Below, one piece after another: positions 23,956 through 36,375 of a DNA stretch of 64,000 bases. Below the pieces are notes generated by a model that saw only the letters and a program-made list of their open reading frames with translations, was not told where the DNA came from and did no database searches. Positions within the stretch are counted from its first letter, which is position 1. Each line of letters opens with the position of its first letter. The stretch is from Thuidium tamariscinum (taxonomy: Eukaryota > Streptophyta > Bryopsida > Hypnales > Thuidiaceae): contig OX344756.2 in assembly GCA_947034885.2 (NCBI GenBank), positions 14,504,098 to 14,568,097 of the forward strand, given 5' to 3'. The position numbers were made by a program, and so were the translations under genes.

Positions 23956-25564
23956 TAATGGCTCCAAAACTTTCAAATGTGGCAACATGTATCAAACTCT
24001 CTTTGAAATTCTTATGTGTCTTCAAATCCCTCTAATAAATTACAATTTCATGCAATAGTCCAGCACTTCTTTGAGAAAATGTGATGATTTAGTTTCACCT
24101 ATAATTTGGTTGGGATCGGACCTCCATTGGTTTAGGATGGAAATTTTAGGAATTTTTGTGCTTCTCTTGATAAATTATTGTCACAATCTCTTGACAAGTG
24201 GCTCCTAGACAAAAAAACAAATTCTCAAATTGTGCATTGATCCCCTCGCTTGAAGAATTAATGAATAATTGTCATAGAACAATTATCCTCATCAATAAGT
24301 AGTTTGTACAGAATACAAACATGTGTCCTTTTTTTAGGTGTCCCCCCAATGCTAATAATCAGCTCCACCTATTGCAAACCTAAATCATATTTGACAAAAA
24401 CTTTCTTTATATAAGCAACTACATAATTCTTCAAATACATAGATTGAAATGATTGTTATTTCAAGTGTGAATGTTGAGCAAATCCAAATTTTATTTATTT
24501 TTGAATCCCTAAATATTCTCCTTGACTTTGTCCTTGCTCTTGAGGTTGAATTTATTTTCTACAAACACAAGCCAAGCACTTGAAATACCAAAATACAAGC
24601 TACCATAGGCCATTTTGAGTCATATGTCCCTAAATGGGTTAATAATGAAGAATAATGTTCAATTGTTGACTACCATATCCTACTAAAGATTCATCAATAA
24701 ATATTACAAAAAAGTGATGCCTAATTTATTTGGAAATTATCCCTTTATCTTGCCTAATATTTAGAAATTGCATTTTATAAACAAATAAACTCTTCTTTTA
24801 TTCAAAAACATGAAATAAATTAGTATCTAAACCTAGTCAAATGCCTATATTGTGTTCAATTTTAAATGGTTGCCTAAATAGCATAAATTAATACATTAAT
24901 TTTTTACATTTTGGCATAAATTTATCAAAAAACAATTCACTTCTACAATGATTTGTCTTCATTGTGAAAGGCAAATTCAAAAATAGTCACCTAAAAAACT
25001 AGTGTCATTCCAAAATTTCATCATATGAAAATTGGTACAATATATAAAAGATTGATCTTACCCCTATCCAGCATTTAAGGGATTTTTGGAGTTTTATAAA
25101 TTTCCATATTAAACTATTTTTCCAATTATTTTTTCCACTTATTCATCAATCTTCTGCTCTAAATAAAAATATTATAGATTTTTCTACCATTTTTTAATAT
25201 TTTCAAAATGCAACCAATTTTTTTTCTGATTCTACAAGCTTAGGCATAAGGCTTATAAAGTGACCATCTAGGAACCAATTGACTTTTGGGAGAAGCTAAG
25301 CTCAATGAAACAAATTTTATTAAATTTTAGTAGGAAGAAAAATGTAATTGACATCTAACCCAAGTCGTTTCATATTTTTTGAGCCTTTGAGGAATTAATT
25401 ACAACTTTCTAAACTTAGAAAAAAGTAATCATCAATGGTCATCAAAAGTGACCACCTCCTAAAATGTGCAAAGTTGGTATAAGTTAGTGAAGACAACAAA
25501 ATGTACCTTTGAGTCATGTTTGCTAATAATACTTGGTCAGAGTTCAAAACTTCAAGCCTTCTAC
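23956..25564. other. AT-rich gene-free stretch
   Basis: No coding region recognised. The part 25130-25290 resembles 11150-11290 (shared TTATAGATTTTTT, TTTCAAA-TGCAA and AATTTTTTTTC blocks in the same order), consistent with an old dispersed repeat. Confidence 0.4.
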
Positions 25565-26550
25565 CTTAACCCCTCAATGCCCAAGGGGCGCTATTTGCAC
25601 CCCTCAAAGTTTTTTATTCAAATTTAAAGTATGATAACTTTTGCATCCAATGTCCAAATTCAATAAAACTTGTTGAGAAAGTTGCGCGTTGTCTTCTAGT
25701 TTGTGTGGTAAATTTTCAGATCAATCCAAAACGTGTTGATTTTTTGGCAGCCAATCAAAGTTCAAAGGTTCAATTTGAGTTCAGAAAGTGCATTCTAGGG
25801 CTGCAACTTTGGGGGCTTGTTTCTCTTTCATGAATCAAATAATCATTTTCAATAAAATTTGTTGAGGTTTGTTTCCTTTGAAGTCTAGTTTGTGTGGTAA
25901 AATTTTCGTGTCAATTCAAGTTGTTTTGAATATTTGGGAGCAATTCAAAGTTCAAAATCTTGCCATTTTTGGAATATAGTAAACTTTGATGGCTCCTTTC
26001 TTCTTCATAGAAAGTTCATTTTCAATAAAACTTGTTGGAAAAGTTGTGCATACTAGTCTAGTTTGTGTGGCTAAAGTTTCATGTCAATTCAAGAAGTTAT
26101 GAGTGATTGAGAAGCATTCTAGTAGAGGGAGGTTCAGCCTTAGATGTAGTTTTTGTAGTTTTTCTTGCTAATTTTTGACATTTCAAAGTTGTTTTGTAGA
26201 CACAATGAGTCAATTGAGTGAATTTTTTTTCTTCAAAAATGTATTTTGTATACTAGTTTTGAATCACTTTATAGTGTAAAGTCTTTTCATTTGAATAGGT
26301 TTAGAAATCAAATTTCACTTCCAAATGTGTTTTTGGGAAAATTTCAGCATTTATTTTCAGCACTAAAACATTATAATCTTGCAATCTATGCAGTCAAATG
26401 ACTCCAAATTTTGTACATGTCATCTACAATATGTCAACTACGAGATTGTACGGTTGAGATTTCTATAGTTTAGTGACATCTCGATCTATAAGGCTTCAAA
26501 AGCTATGATGTTTTTGAACCTGTTTCTATTAGGGGCCTTGAGGGGTTAAG
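25565..26550. mobile_element. 1-kb element with CTTAACCCCTCAA termini
   Basis: Inverted ends: CTTAACCCCTCAATGCCC on the left and the reverse complement CTTAACCCCTCAAGGCCC on the right. Inside are three imperfect tandem units of about 190 bp beginning near 25660, 25850 and 26025. Each has AATAAAACTTGTTG, TCTAGTTTGTGTGG and TCAAT(C/T)CAA blocks. The right half matches 44989-45946 (shared TCTTGCAATCTA...ACTAC(A/G)AGATT). It is noncoding, with no clear target duplication, so the class is unknown. Confidence 0.65.
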
Positions 26551-27943
26551 AATGAACCAAGCACATGGCTTAGATAGTAGAACTATATCCAATTGACTTT
26601 TCATTCAAGCTAGTCATTTATGTCTAGAACTAAATACTTCTTTTGAATTGAGCTTTAATTTAATTCTCTTCTAGTAATATCCTGCACTAAAGTTGAAGTA
26701 CCAATTGTCAACTACGTCCAGTAGCCAACCTATAGGGGTGCCTATTTCTAGTCAAAGCCAAAATATATTTCCAACTACACATTGAATTGTGTATTTTTGG
26801 TCCTTATAAGGCCAAGATTAATAAGATAATGACATGCGTCCAAATTAGTGAGTGCAAGAAGTGAACGGAAAGCAGTCATGACATTATTGGAATTAGGAGA
26901 CTCTATACCTTGGCTATTAGTTTGGAATACTTTTTGCTTCCCAAAATTCACTATAAATTCTATTTTGAGAATGAAATTATGAAAATTTTGCTATCCCCAT
27001 ATTTCTTATCTTCTTATATGGGAAAAATTCCCACCACCTCATATTGTGCAAAATTTACTCTGAAATTGCTAAAATGGTCGGCTACTGATGCCTCAACCTT
27101 AATTAAAAATAGTCTGACTATCATAAGCCTATATTCCTGAGGCATAACATTCAGTAGCCCATAAAAGGATTGCCTTTCCCTTTGTGAAGTCCCCATCACC
27201 TAATTTCATCTGACATTTTTTAAAGTTTGCAACTTTAGTTACTGAATGGTGTAAAATATTCCACATCATTTCATCTGCTGAATGGAATGGTGTGGGGTAT
27301 TCCACACCATTTCATCCGCTAGGAGGCAGTGTGACAGGCTGCTACTGAATGTTATGGGCCGGCTTACCTCAGGAGAAGAAGGAAAGGGCATCATCTTCTT
27401 GCTCACGTGGTAGACTAACACTGGCAAAGTAATGCGTCGAAGGATAACCGAAGTGAGAGTTGATTGAATGCTGCTGCGGCCGCATCAGCATCGCGTCAGT
27501 TCCGCCCTCCAATTCGGAATTGAACTTCCACCTTTTGTTTTTACAATTTCATAAATCTTTGAAAGAACTGACCTTTTTTCAGGTCGCCAATCACTCCGAG
27601 TCTCCGACGATTGTAATTGGTATGCAATTTGGGGGGGCTTCACTGTTCACTTCCAAGATTCACTGCAAAAAAATGATTCATTTTGGCCATTCCCCTATAG
27701 AATACTAATTTTTTTAATTCCTTTTCTCTTTACCCGCCTGTTCCATCGGCAAGCACTTCGAACAGGCAAGACAGTTTGAAGTGAGATTCACTGTTTATTT
27801 CACTGTGCAAAACGTTGAGGTATCATTGCAGAATGCAGAGATGGCCATGCCGAGCTCCTTCTTTTTATGTTATCCCATATCGGGGATTTTTTCCCGTTCT
27901 TTAAGATAGTGTGGCAACTCTTCCCAGTTTAGGTAGAGTAGGT
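26551..27943. other. Gene-free region upstream of the phosphatase gene
   Basis: No gene recognised; small open frames at 26910-27199 lack any motif. At 27242-27322 a roughly 41-bp unit is repeated twice, and its second copy contains the near-perfect palindrome TGGTGTGGGGTATTCCACACC around 27290-27312. GC content rises from about 27400 towards the gene. Confidence 0.45.
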
Positions 27944-28202
27944 CTCGCGTCTGGCGTGCACGAGCTTCATGGCATGAGCTTTCGTGTGCGAGACTCTTGT
28001 GACGAAAACAGGGTCAAGGCCGCTGCTAAATTAAGCATGTGCTCTTCTTTACAAGTTAGCTGTAGAATTGTGGTTTCTCGAGTTTTTCCACCTGAAGATG
28101 GAGCAGATTGTGAGTGTTTGAGATCACGGTGCTTTGTTTTTCTCTGTTTTTTCTCTGTTTTTCCAGTAGGAGGAGGGGAAGCGGATAGGGAGTGAGTGCG
28201 TC
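27944..28202 (+). promoter_or_regulatory. Upstream region/leader of the phosphatase gene
   Basis: This segment is conserved with 14600-14854 in front of the truncated copy, so duplication included the leader. It contains a hairpin at 27958-27989 with GCACGAGCTTCAT facing ATGAGCTTTCGTGTGC, and a TTTTCTCTG-rich tract just before the ATG. No TATA box was certain. Confidence 0.5.
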
Positions 28203-31200
28203 ATGGCATTTTCGAGGAATAGAACGGCTGTGTTCTCGCTGTTTTGTTTCGTTCTTTTGATCAGTACACTGGCGGTACCTACCACGGCTCAAACGAGGCG
28301 CGACATTCCGACCACATTGGATGGGCCGTTCAAGCCTTTTACCAAGGAATTCGATAGGAATTTGCGCTCTGGAAGCGATGATCTCCCGCTTTACGACCCG
28401 CGTGTGGTCAAGCGCGTGCCCGCCATTTACCCCGAGCAGATTGCCATAGCACTCTCCACTCCTGATGCCATGTGGGTGTCCTGGGTCTCAGGTGAAGCCC
28501 GCAAAACAATCTCTCTCTCTCTTTCCCTCTCAAGTTTCTTCGCAATTGTGTACACAAGTTTGAAGCACAGACGAAACCCTAATTTTGCAATGTCAGTAAG
28601 GTTGATTTTGCTGTGTTGGTGGTGCAGGGGATTGGCAGATGGGTCCGACAGTGACGCCGTTGGATCCCACTAGTGTGAAGAGTGTGGTGAAGTATGGAAC
28701 TATATCGAATAATTACTCGAGTTCTGCAGAGGGGTCTGGTGAGGTTTATAGCCAACTCTACCCCTTCGACAGTACGCTGAATTACACGTCGGGCATTATT
28801 CATCATGTTCGGATCGCTGGTAATGCTTCCCCTTCCTTTCATTGATTTCGAGAGCGTCAAATCGCCAAAGTGTTTGTATTCGAAAAGAGGTCCAATGTTT
28901 TGTGCAGATTCCCTGACATTCCAACTTCGTTGATAAGAAAAAAGTGTACTAAAACTTTGTATAGATTCAGTAGTGTTTTAGGCGAGTGCCTGAAACACAC
29001 ATACCTGTAGAGTTTCAGGCAAGTCTGTTTGAGGCAAGTGTTTCTCTTTGACGACCTTTGACTCGAAGTGGGTTTCGCTTGAGAAATTCATCGTGTTGCG
29101 CACTCTTTTCTTACTCGTAATGGACCGAAAGACCCAAATGTTTTCCTGGCAGTCTTGAGTAGGTCACATGGGGAACTTTTTTTGTTCAATCTTATTTATT
29201 TTGGGACCCACTCATGCAATGTTCTACTTTGGTTCTGGTGACTTAGAATTTCACTCCGTCTGAATGATATCTTTCACGAATGTGATCAATCGAATTGAAC
29301 CTCTTTAAACCGTAAATGCTCTGTCCTGTAGGGGTTAAATTGCGACTTGTTCATAGTTTCTTGATTGTTGATGAGAATTAGCAGTTGCATAGGATTTTCA
29401 GTCTGTTTATGAACTTGGAGTTGGATGTTTATGGAACAGGACTGAAGCCGGATACAAAGTATTACTACAGGTGTGGGGACCCAACGTTAAAGGCCATGAG
29501 CGAAGAGTACTCCTTTACGACACTTCCAGCGCCAGGACCGTCTAATTACCCCGCGCGCATTGCCATTATTGGCGACTTGGGACTAACCTACAATTCGACC
29601 TCGACAGTTGACCACCTGATTGAGAACAATCCAGATCTGGTTCTTATGGTTGGGGACATGTCCTATGCGAACTTGTACATTACGAATGGAACCGGCTCAA
29701 ATGACTATGGGAAAGCGTTTGGGAAGATTACTCCCATACACGAGACTTATCAACCTCGCTGGGATATGTGGCAGAGGTTCTCATGTTCACCCTTTTTGTA
29801 GCTGTGCTTTTTTTAGTAAGGTTTATGGTAGCTTGGTATTGCTACTTCAGGAGAGTTTGTTGTCTCTACTCCCAATGGGAGAGAATAAGCAATGGTTTGA
29901 AAGTCTAGAAATCAACAATTTACAAGGAGATGTTGATGAACATTCCTATCTGGAGTGGAGATACGTGCATTAAGCCGCTTGTTATACGGGCTCATTGACT
30001 TTTGAGTTGGTTGGCAGAATGGTCCAGCCGATAGCGTCGAGAGTCCCCTTTATGGTCATAGAAGGTAACCATGAAGTTGAAACACAAATCAACAACCAAA
30101 GCTTTGTGGCGTACAAGGCCAGGTTTGCGGTCCCTCATGCAGAGAGTGGCTCAGATACCAGCATGTACTATTCTTTCAACACAGGTGGCATCCATTTTGT
30201 CATGATCGGAGCCTACGTTGACTACAATCGGACCGGTAAGTCCTCCGGTATATTTTATTGAGGATTTCTAATGCTTGACCTTTGGACACTGGGAGTGTAT
30301 TTCTTGCTTCTAAGACTGGCAAGGTCAATGATAATGATGTACTCCTACGTTAATCTTTCTGCTTTTGAGAATATGTTTGTACTTTGTGCCTTGTCTAAGA
30401 GCATAAGTTTACAAGAATTACTGAATGTTTTATGGTTAGTGTGGAAACAGGTGAGCAATATCGGTGGCTACAGGAAGATCTTGCGAACGTGGACCGGAGT
30501 GTGACGCCATGGATCATTGCATTAACGCACCCTCCGTGGTACAACAGCTACAGAGCGCATTATCGAGAAGTTGAGTGCATGCGACAATCAATGGAGGACC
30601 TTCTGTATGCATATGGAGTTGATGTCATGTTCCATGGCCATGTACGCTCGTCTAAACCTCTCTAATCAGTGTTTCTAGACCACTTCACTTGGTTATGGTG
30701 ACAATTTTCAAGTGTCATGAGAAAAATAAAACGTCCTCTCCCTAGTAGAAAGCATGCCTCAGTAGACCAAGCTTTCAAGACCATTGTCTCACTCGTTGGT
30801 CCAACTCCTGTAGATACGGCAGATACTAAGAGTGGTGTCAGGTCGTATTGTTTAATTGTGATGTTCACTTTTATTTGTCATGTTTCAGGTACATGCTTAT
30901 GAACGAATCAATCGTTTATATAACTACAAGTACGATCCATGTGGCCCTGTATACATCACAGTTGGAGATGGTGGCAATGGTGAGAGATTGGCTATACCGC
31001 ATGCTGATACAGAGGGTGAATGCCCTGAACCACGGAAAACACCTGACAAGGGTTTTGCTTACCTGAGTGGTTACTGTGGTTTCAACTTCACCAACGGCAA
31101 GTTCTGCTGGGACAAGCAACCGGTCTGGAGTGCCTGGCGTGATAGTAGCTTTGGACACGGCATCATAGAGGTGAGACTTCGATTTGTTCGTGGTGCTTTC

Positions 31201-31821
31201 CGCTTCTGTTTTTTCCATGTTTGTGAAATAGACAAGGACACTGTAAGAAGCTTTATATCGACCTCGTAGCTTACAACATTTGAGATCGGTGATCTGAGTC
31301 CTTGTTTAACCTGATTTCGTTTCAAAGTATTGAAAATTCTCAAGCTTTTCAATCAGTTGCAGGATTGTAGCGGTTAGAGTTCTACTTTTATTTATTTATG
31401 TGCCCAAACTAAAAAATAGAAAGTCCACTTTGGAAGCTGAGAGTCAAAAGACAGTTACTTTCGAAACATGTGATTTCTTCCTATTGGTACATTTTTTGAG
31501 CTTCCTTGAGCTTCCTAGATGATTTCATTTAACTCTTAAGAGATATAGATGCTGCTACTTGCGAGGCACTTGTGCACTTTGGGGTTTAAACTTGGACCCA
31601 ACACCACTAAGTAGCTGCTTCCGACATGAATTCAGTGAGTGCCTGATGCCTCCTTGTTGTGTGAACAGGTGAAGAATAGCACGCACTTGCTATGGACGTG
31701 GCATCGAAACCAAGACAAATATGACGAAGTGGTGGGTGATCAAATTTACATAGTGCGCCAACCTGACGTTTGTAGAAACCAAAACGCAAAGCGTAGCGAG
31801 AAATCTACTTATGATCAGTGA
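28203..31821 (+). CDS. PAP15-like: Purple acid phosphatase, PAP15-type (phytase-like), seven exons
   Basis: A secreted binuclear metallophosphatase that releases phosphate from organic esters; Arabidopsis PAP15 acts on phytate. Exons: 28203-28491, 28628-28819, 29440-29776, 30018-30235, 30451-30641, 30889-31170, 31669-31821. Phases agree throughout and give 553 residues, the usual length for this subgroup. A hydrophobic signal peptide follows MAFSRNR. An N-terminal fibronectin-like domain contains LYPFDSTLNYTSGIIHHVR. Metal-binding motifs come in order: GDLGLTY, GDMSYAN, GNHE, LTHPPW and GHVHAYER. Further family blocks are IHETYQPRWDMW, DPCGPVYI and SFGHGI. Several N-glycosylation sites (NGT, NQS, NFT) fit secretion. 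Exons are clearly richer in GC than the flanks. All ligands are present and no stop interrupts the model, so it should be active. Exon 1 and the leader have a truncated duplicate at 14.4-15.1 kb. Confidence 0.95.
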
Positions 31822-32411
31822 TCCTACCCCGGGCAGGGATCCCAGAAGTATGCAATGGTGTAGGTAATTATCACATGCCACCTGGTTCAGACAGTTTGTT
31901 ACGGAGTATTATTTTGGTGGAGTAGAGTTCTCAATTGAACTCAGTAGTGGTTGTTGAAAGTTTCAAGGTTCGGTTGAGAGCCAGGAACTGTATTACTGTT
32001 TGGTAATGATTTCATTTCATGTAATGACACTGTGAATTTAGAGTTACTTCTACAAAATTGCCAACTTGGCATGAACCAAAACACCGCTTAAAAGAGTAGC
32101 AGTCGGTGGGTAAATATTTTTCTTGGTTCACACTACGTCACCTCAAATCCTCCAAATGAGCATGTCTAATTTTTGTTGGATTTTGTTTGGAGTCAACGAG
32201 GGACTCTTAATTCTCTTTGCATTCATTTTTTGACCTCATATGAAGGAACTGTGAATTTCAAAGTTTTGAAAATAGCTGTACCCTAAGTTCTACGGAGTAT
32301 TAGACTTCAGGCTCAAATACTGTATGTAGAGTTATGATCAATTATTCACAATTTGGTACAACTATCTTAGACTACATTTGTTCAAATTCATAACCAAATT
32401 TTAGCCACCTA
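31822..32411. other. 3' flank of the phosphatase gene
   Basis: No gene seen. The first 150-250 bases probably form the 3' UTR. The remainder is ordinary AT-rich spacer. Confidence 0.4.
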
Positions 32412-32492
32412 CTCCCTTGGTTTCAAAATAAATTTGTAGTACGTAGACCAAGTTTTCATTAAAAAACACAGATTTATTTTGAAAGAGGGGAA
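32412..32492. mobile_element. Short Stowaway-like MITE (81 bp)
   Basis: Begins CTCCCTTGGTTTCAAAATAA and ends with its inverted counterpart (TTATTTTGAAAGAGGGGAA), flanked by TA on both sides. The CTCCCT terminus and TA target site are typical of Stowaway elements of the Tc1/mariner superfamily. Confidence 0.85.
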
Positions 32493-32849
32493 TACAATAG
32501 AAGCTAAAAAGAAAATCCATGAACAAGAATCCCTTGGAAAGACTAAGCAACTTTGGAATTATCCAATTGCAAATTCCTCACCTCCAAAGGATTCACGTCT
32601 TCAACATTGGAACAAATACACATTAATATGCAACCATTGCTTTTCATTTTTTCATTTCTTTTATAGAGAGGCTCCAATTTTGCATTGCATTTTGGTATAT
32701 TTGGTAGTTGTAATATAATTTTTCAGTCATTTACAACAAATATTTAACAAATTTGTTACAAAATGTGACCAAATTATCACATTTGTCCATCATAAGTTTT
32801 CTAGGGGCTTTAGACATTAGAGGAAAATCTATACATTAAGACAAATTGT

Positions 32850-33420
32850 TTGATTTGTTTTGTTTTGTTTTGTTCATTTGTTTATTACATTGAGATCTCT
32901 CGAACTGTGCATGCCTAATTCATGTGCTTAGTATCGTCAAGAAGCTCTTGGCAAGGAGGGCTGCATGAGCTTAGTTTTGTGACATTCTGAAGCGTGGTTA
33001 GAAAGTTATGGATTTTTTAGTTCTAAATTTTTTTTACATTACTTTTACTTTGGTTTTGATTGTAGCAATGGCAAAGGGCACATAGAGGCAAGTTGTTTGT
33101 TTGTTTTGTTTTATTTTGTTTGTCACATTGAGATCTCTTGGACGATGCATCCCAAGTTGCATTTTTGGGATCGTTGGAAAGCTCTCAGTGAGGAAGGGTG
33201 CATGGGCTTGGTTTCATGGCAATCCAACCAATGGTGGAGAAACTATCAATTTTTGAGTTATTTTTAGTTCTAAAAAAATTTAAAACTATTTTTGCTTTGA
33301 TTTTGGTGGCAATCTTAACACTATCAAAAAGCCCTTGGCAAGGAGGGGTACATGGGCTTTGTTTTGTGACATTCCAACTTATGATTTAAAAGTTATTGAA
33401 TTTCAAAGTTTTTATGGATT
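32850..33420. repeat. Three imperfect tandem units of about 200-240 bp
   Basis: Each unit has, in order, a TTTGTTTTGTTT tract (units 1 and 2), ACATTGAGATCTCT (units 1 and 2), then GGCAAGGAGGG(C/T)... or its variant, CATG(A/G)GCTT(A/T)GTTT and TG(A/G)CATTC. The third unit lacks the first part. It is noncoding and its origin is unknown. Confidence 0.65.
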
Positions 33421-34293
33421 AGAAAATTAGAAAGTTATTTTGATTTTGACATAAGGGACATTACTGCATTAGTACTTATTGAAATTTGAATGCAATCAAC
33501 CTAAGCAAGATACTACCTATAAAACATTTTCTATCTTACTAAAAATTGGTGTGAATGACTAAATTAGTTTTCAACAATGAGGGTTGAAATTGTCTTGATG
33601 CAATAAGTGAGTTTTAGTAATTTGTGCTTCATTGTCCAATTAACCTTTAAATGTCAAGGGAGATGTTTTGTGTCCAATGAATGATAAAATATCTTTCCTT
33701 ATAGGATAGAAATGAAACTATTCATCCTTGGTATTAGGGGTAGAAAAGCAGGATATCTTCTATGATATTTTAACTTCCAATGAGTATATTTGGCTTATTC
33801 AAAGTAGATGATGTCACATGATATCAAAATGCATGATTTCTATGGCCACCACTCTATCTTTTAAGGATTAAGAATATACTATCATCTATATATAGGCTAG
33901 TATATAGGTTAACCTATAGATTGGACTTCAAAATTTTATAATTTGTTGTTAAAGGATTTTTGATATAAATCCTATAACTTTGTTACAATATCAAGTGTCG
34001 AATAGATGACAGAGAACTCTTGCATATAAGATGAAAATGCAATTTTTCATCATTGGAATTTTGTGCAAAAAAGGGACATCAATACATCATGAATAGTAGT
34101 TTGGTCTCCAATAAATTCTTTTAAATTTTCTATAGTAGATAATTAGCATTGTTGCAAAAAAGATGATTTCTAGGGAGACCAACTCATCCTTCTAGAGTTA
34201 ATATCATGTCTTATATTTTGTTCTAACTAATCTATCGGTTGCTTCTGTCACACACTTAGAAAAACCTTCAACAAATTGTCTATTTATCTAATA
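33421..34293. other. AT-rich gene-free stretch
   Basis: No gene, array or terminal repeat seen between the tandem array and the larger Stowaway-like element. Confidence 0.4.
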
Positions 34294-34776
34294 CTCCCTT
34301 GATCTGTCCCACTATAAGCTTCCAAATCAAGCAAAATTTTTGTCCCACTAAAAAACTCCTTTTAGTGATTTTGACCATTTAGTTAATGTTGTATTGAACA
34401 ACCTTGTAGGGGCAAGTAAAACAATTTAAGAGCATATCATAGGCCTTGCAATTAAAATTTGATAATAAAGTGAGCTATTTTTAAAATTTTTGGATACTTA
34501 AATTGGAGAACATGTTATTCAAATCCTATTGTGTCCACCACGCTTTAAATTATCTAAAATGATAAAGCTTGCAACAATTATAAAATATGTCAAATTTTAT
34601 ACTTTTAACTTGTATTTTGGATACCTAAACGATAGTGCCTAAGCTCCAAATTTGGGATAGGTCAAAGGCATGGGTTATTCATTCTTGAATGCATGTATTT
34701 TTGGTGCTTTCATCAAAAACATAGTTAATTTCTTAAAGGGAAGAGTTTTGGAAGCTTTAGTGGGATAGAGGGAGAG
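34294..34776. mobile_element. Stowaway-like element (483 bp)
   Basis: Left end CTCCCTTGATCTGTCCCACT and right end reverse complement CTCTCCCTCTATCCCACT, both continuing into an AGCTTCC block and both flanked by TA (34292-34293 and 34777-34778). Longer than most Stowaway MITEs, with no coding capacity. Confidence 0.85.
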
Positions 34777-36375
34777 TACCATTTTAGTATCATTTAGGCA
34801 TTATTCTTGAAGTGCGTTGACATCATTCCAATTTTTGGACAATGCATAGATTGAAGATCAAATTTCTTTTTCATTATGGCTTGATTATAAATCATTCTAA
34901 TTTTTAATCACACTTTATGAAGTCCTTGTCCTATTCAAGGGTTGGATTTGATGTTACTAGAGTACTTACTAAAATTACAAATGCAGAAGTTTATCAAGTA
35001 GTTGACTAAGCCAAAATTGCATTGACTCTGGTTTGACCTTGAAATTGTAAAAATGAGGTCATTGGAGTAGAATAATAGAACACAAAAATTCCAAAAAAAT
35101 CACCATGTCAAGAGAACTTCATGTCAAATCCATTCCAACAAAATGTACTCAAAAAATGACAATTTTGTCTATAATTGAATTTAGAAGGAATTTTGAATTT
35201 TTCCTTTCAAAATTTGTAGAATTTTTTTGGTGATAGCATTGGTGAATCTAATCGTATGGCTAAAATCTAAAATTCAAATTCTACAACTTTCATTTGCATT
35301 TGAATTCCAAATTATTCTTTCAAATAGACTTACTTTATGATGATTTTTCCAAAATCGTCAATTCTAAAGATGAATCTTGACGCTTAGGAGCAGCGAAATT
35401 AAAACTGGCTAATTTGCGCTGCGTATCTACCAAAATAATTGGTGCGCGAAATGTACATTGTGAATTTTTGTTTCAAAAACAAGATTTGAGTCGAATTGCA
35501 CAGGAATGTCTCTGGGAATTCGCAAATCTTCGTATGCCTTCGGTGCCGCAGGAGCTGACACGTGCTCCCTCCTGGTTCGCCAGTGGCATTGGCGCGATCT
35601 CCGCCGTTGCCTTGTACGCGAGCGGCGCAATCAGAGCCGTCCAAGTCGCACGAGGGTTTTGGGAGGGCTTCTCCTTCTCCTTCCTGCCATTCGCTGCTCC
35701 TGCTCTTGAGTTTCTGTCAATTTCGCATTAACTCCTGCAGCTCCGATGCCTCCGTCTTGAATGCTGATTCTCGGATTCATTCCACGCATTGAATTGTTGA
35801 TTCCGCGCTTGAGTTTTGAATTCTAGGGCGCCATTGCACTGGTTCTCGGTTGTTGTGAATTGTGGAGAATTGGAGATTTGGAGGCGTGCATCTCCTTCTT
35901 GCATTCACTGCAATCTCGAATTGGTGGGCGACTGGGCTACTGGGCTGTCTGAGACTCTGAGTGTCTGGCGAATTGGAGAGAGCCGTTGGCGCCTTGGCGG
36001 AGCCGCGGAGGGAGTGAGAGGCGGGAGGATTTTGCAAGCGGGCGTGGGATATAAGGATGTCCTTCCTGCCCTCCCCAAACCACCTGTTTCCAATTTGCTT
36101 CACTCTTGTCTTGCACTTGTGCTTGTGTGCCTCGGGAGTATTTTGTACTTGTGTGCTTCCAACGTATTTTGTGATTCATTGCGCGCTCCTTCGTCCTCCG
36201 ATTTCAATTGTCCGTTTTCCTTGTCTTGCTATTGTTTCTATCCTTCTTATGCATTAGTGCTTTCAATGTATTGGCATTTTCGTCATTGCAATTTGTTTCT
36301 TGGTCATTGGAATCAGTGGAGTCTTCTGGTCTTGAGTTTTGTACTTGTTGGTGCTGTGCAGGTCCCGATCTTCTG
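34777..36375. other. Spacer, then GC-richer leader of the hAT gene
   Basis: AT-rich up to about 35380, then a sharp rise in GC that continues into the hAT transposase gene. Overlapping open frames at 35414-35731 and 35816-36376 are proline/cysteine-rich and unlike known proteins. I read this as transposon terminal region and 5' UTR. A splice acceptor (GTGCTGTGCAG) lies just before the ATG at 36376. I did not find an 8-bp target duplication or hAT inverted ends. Confidence 0.5.
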
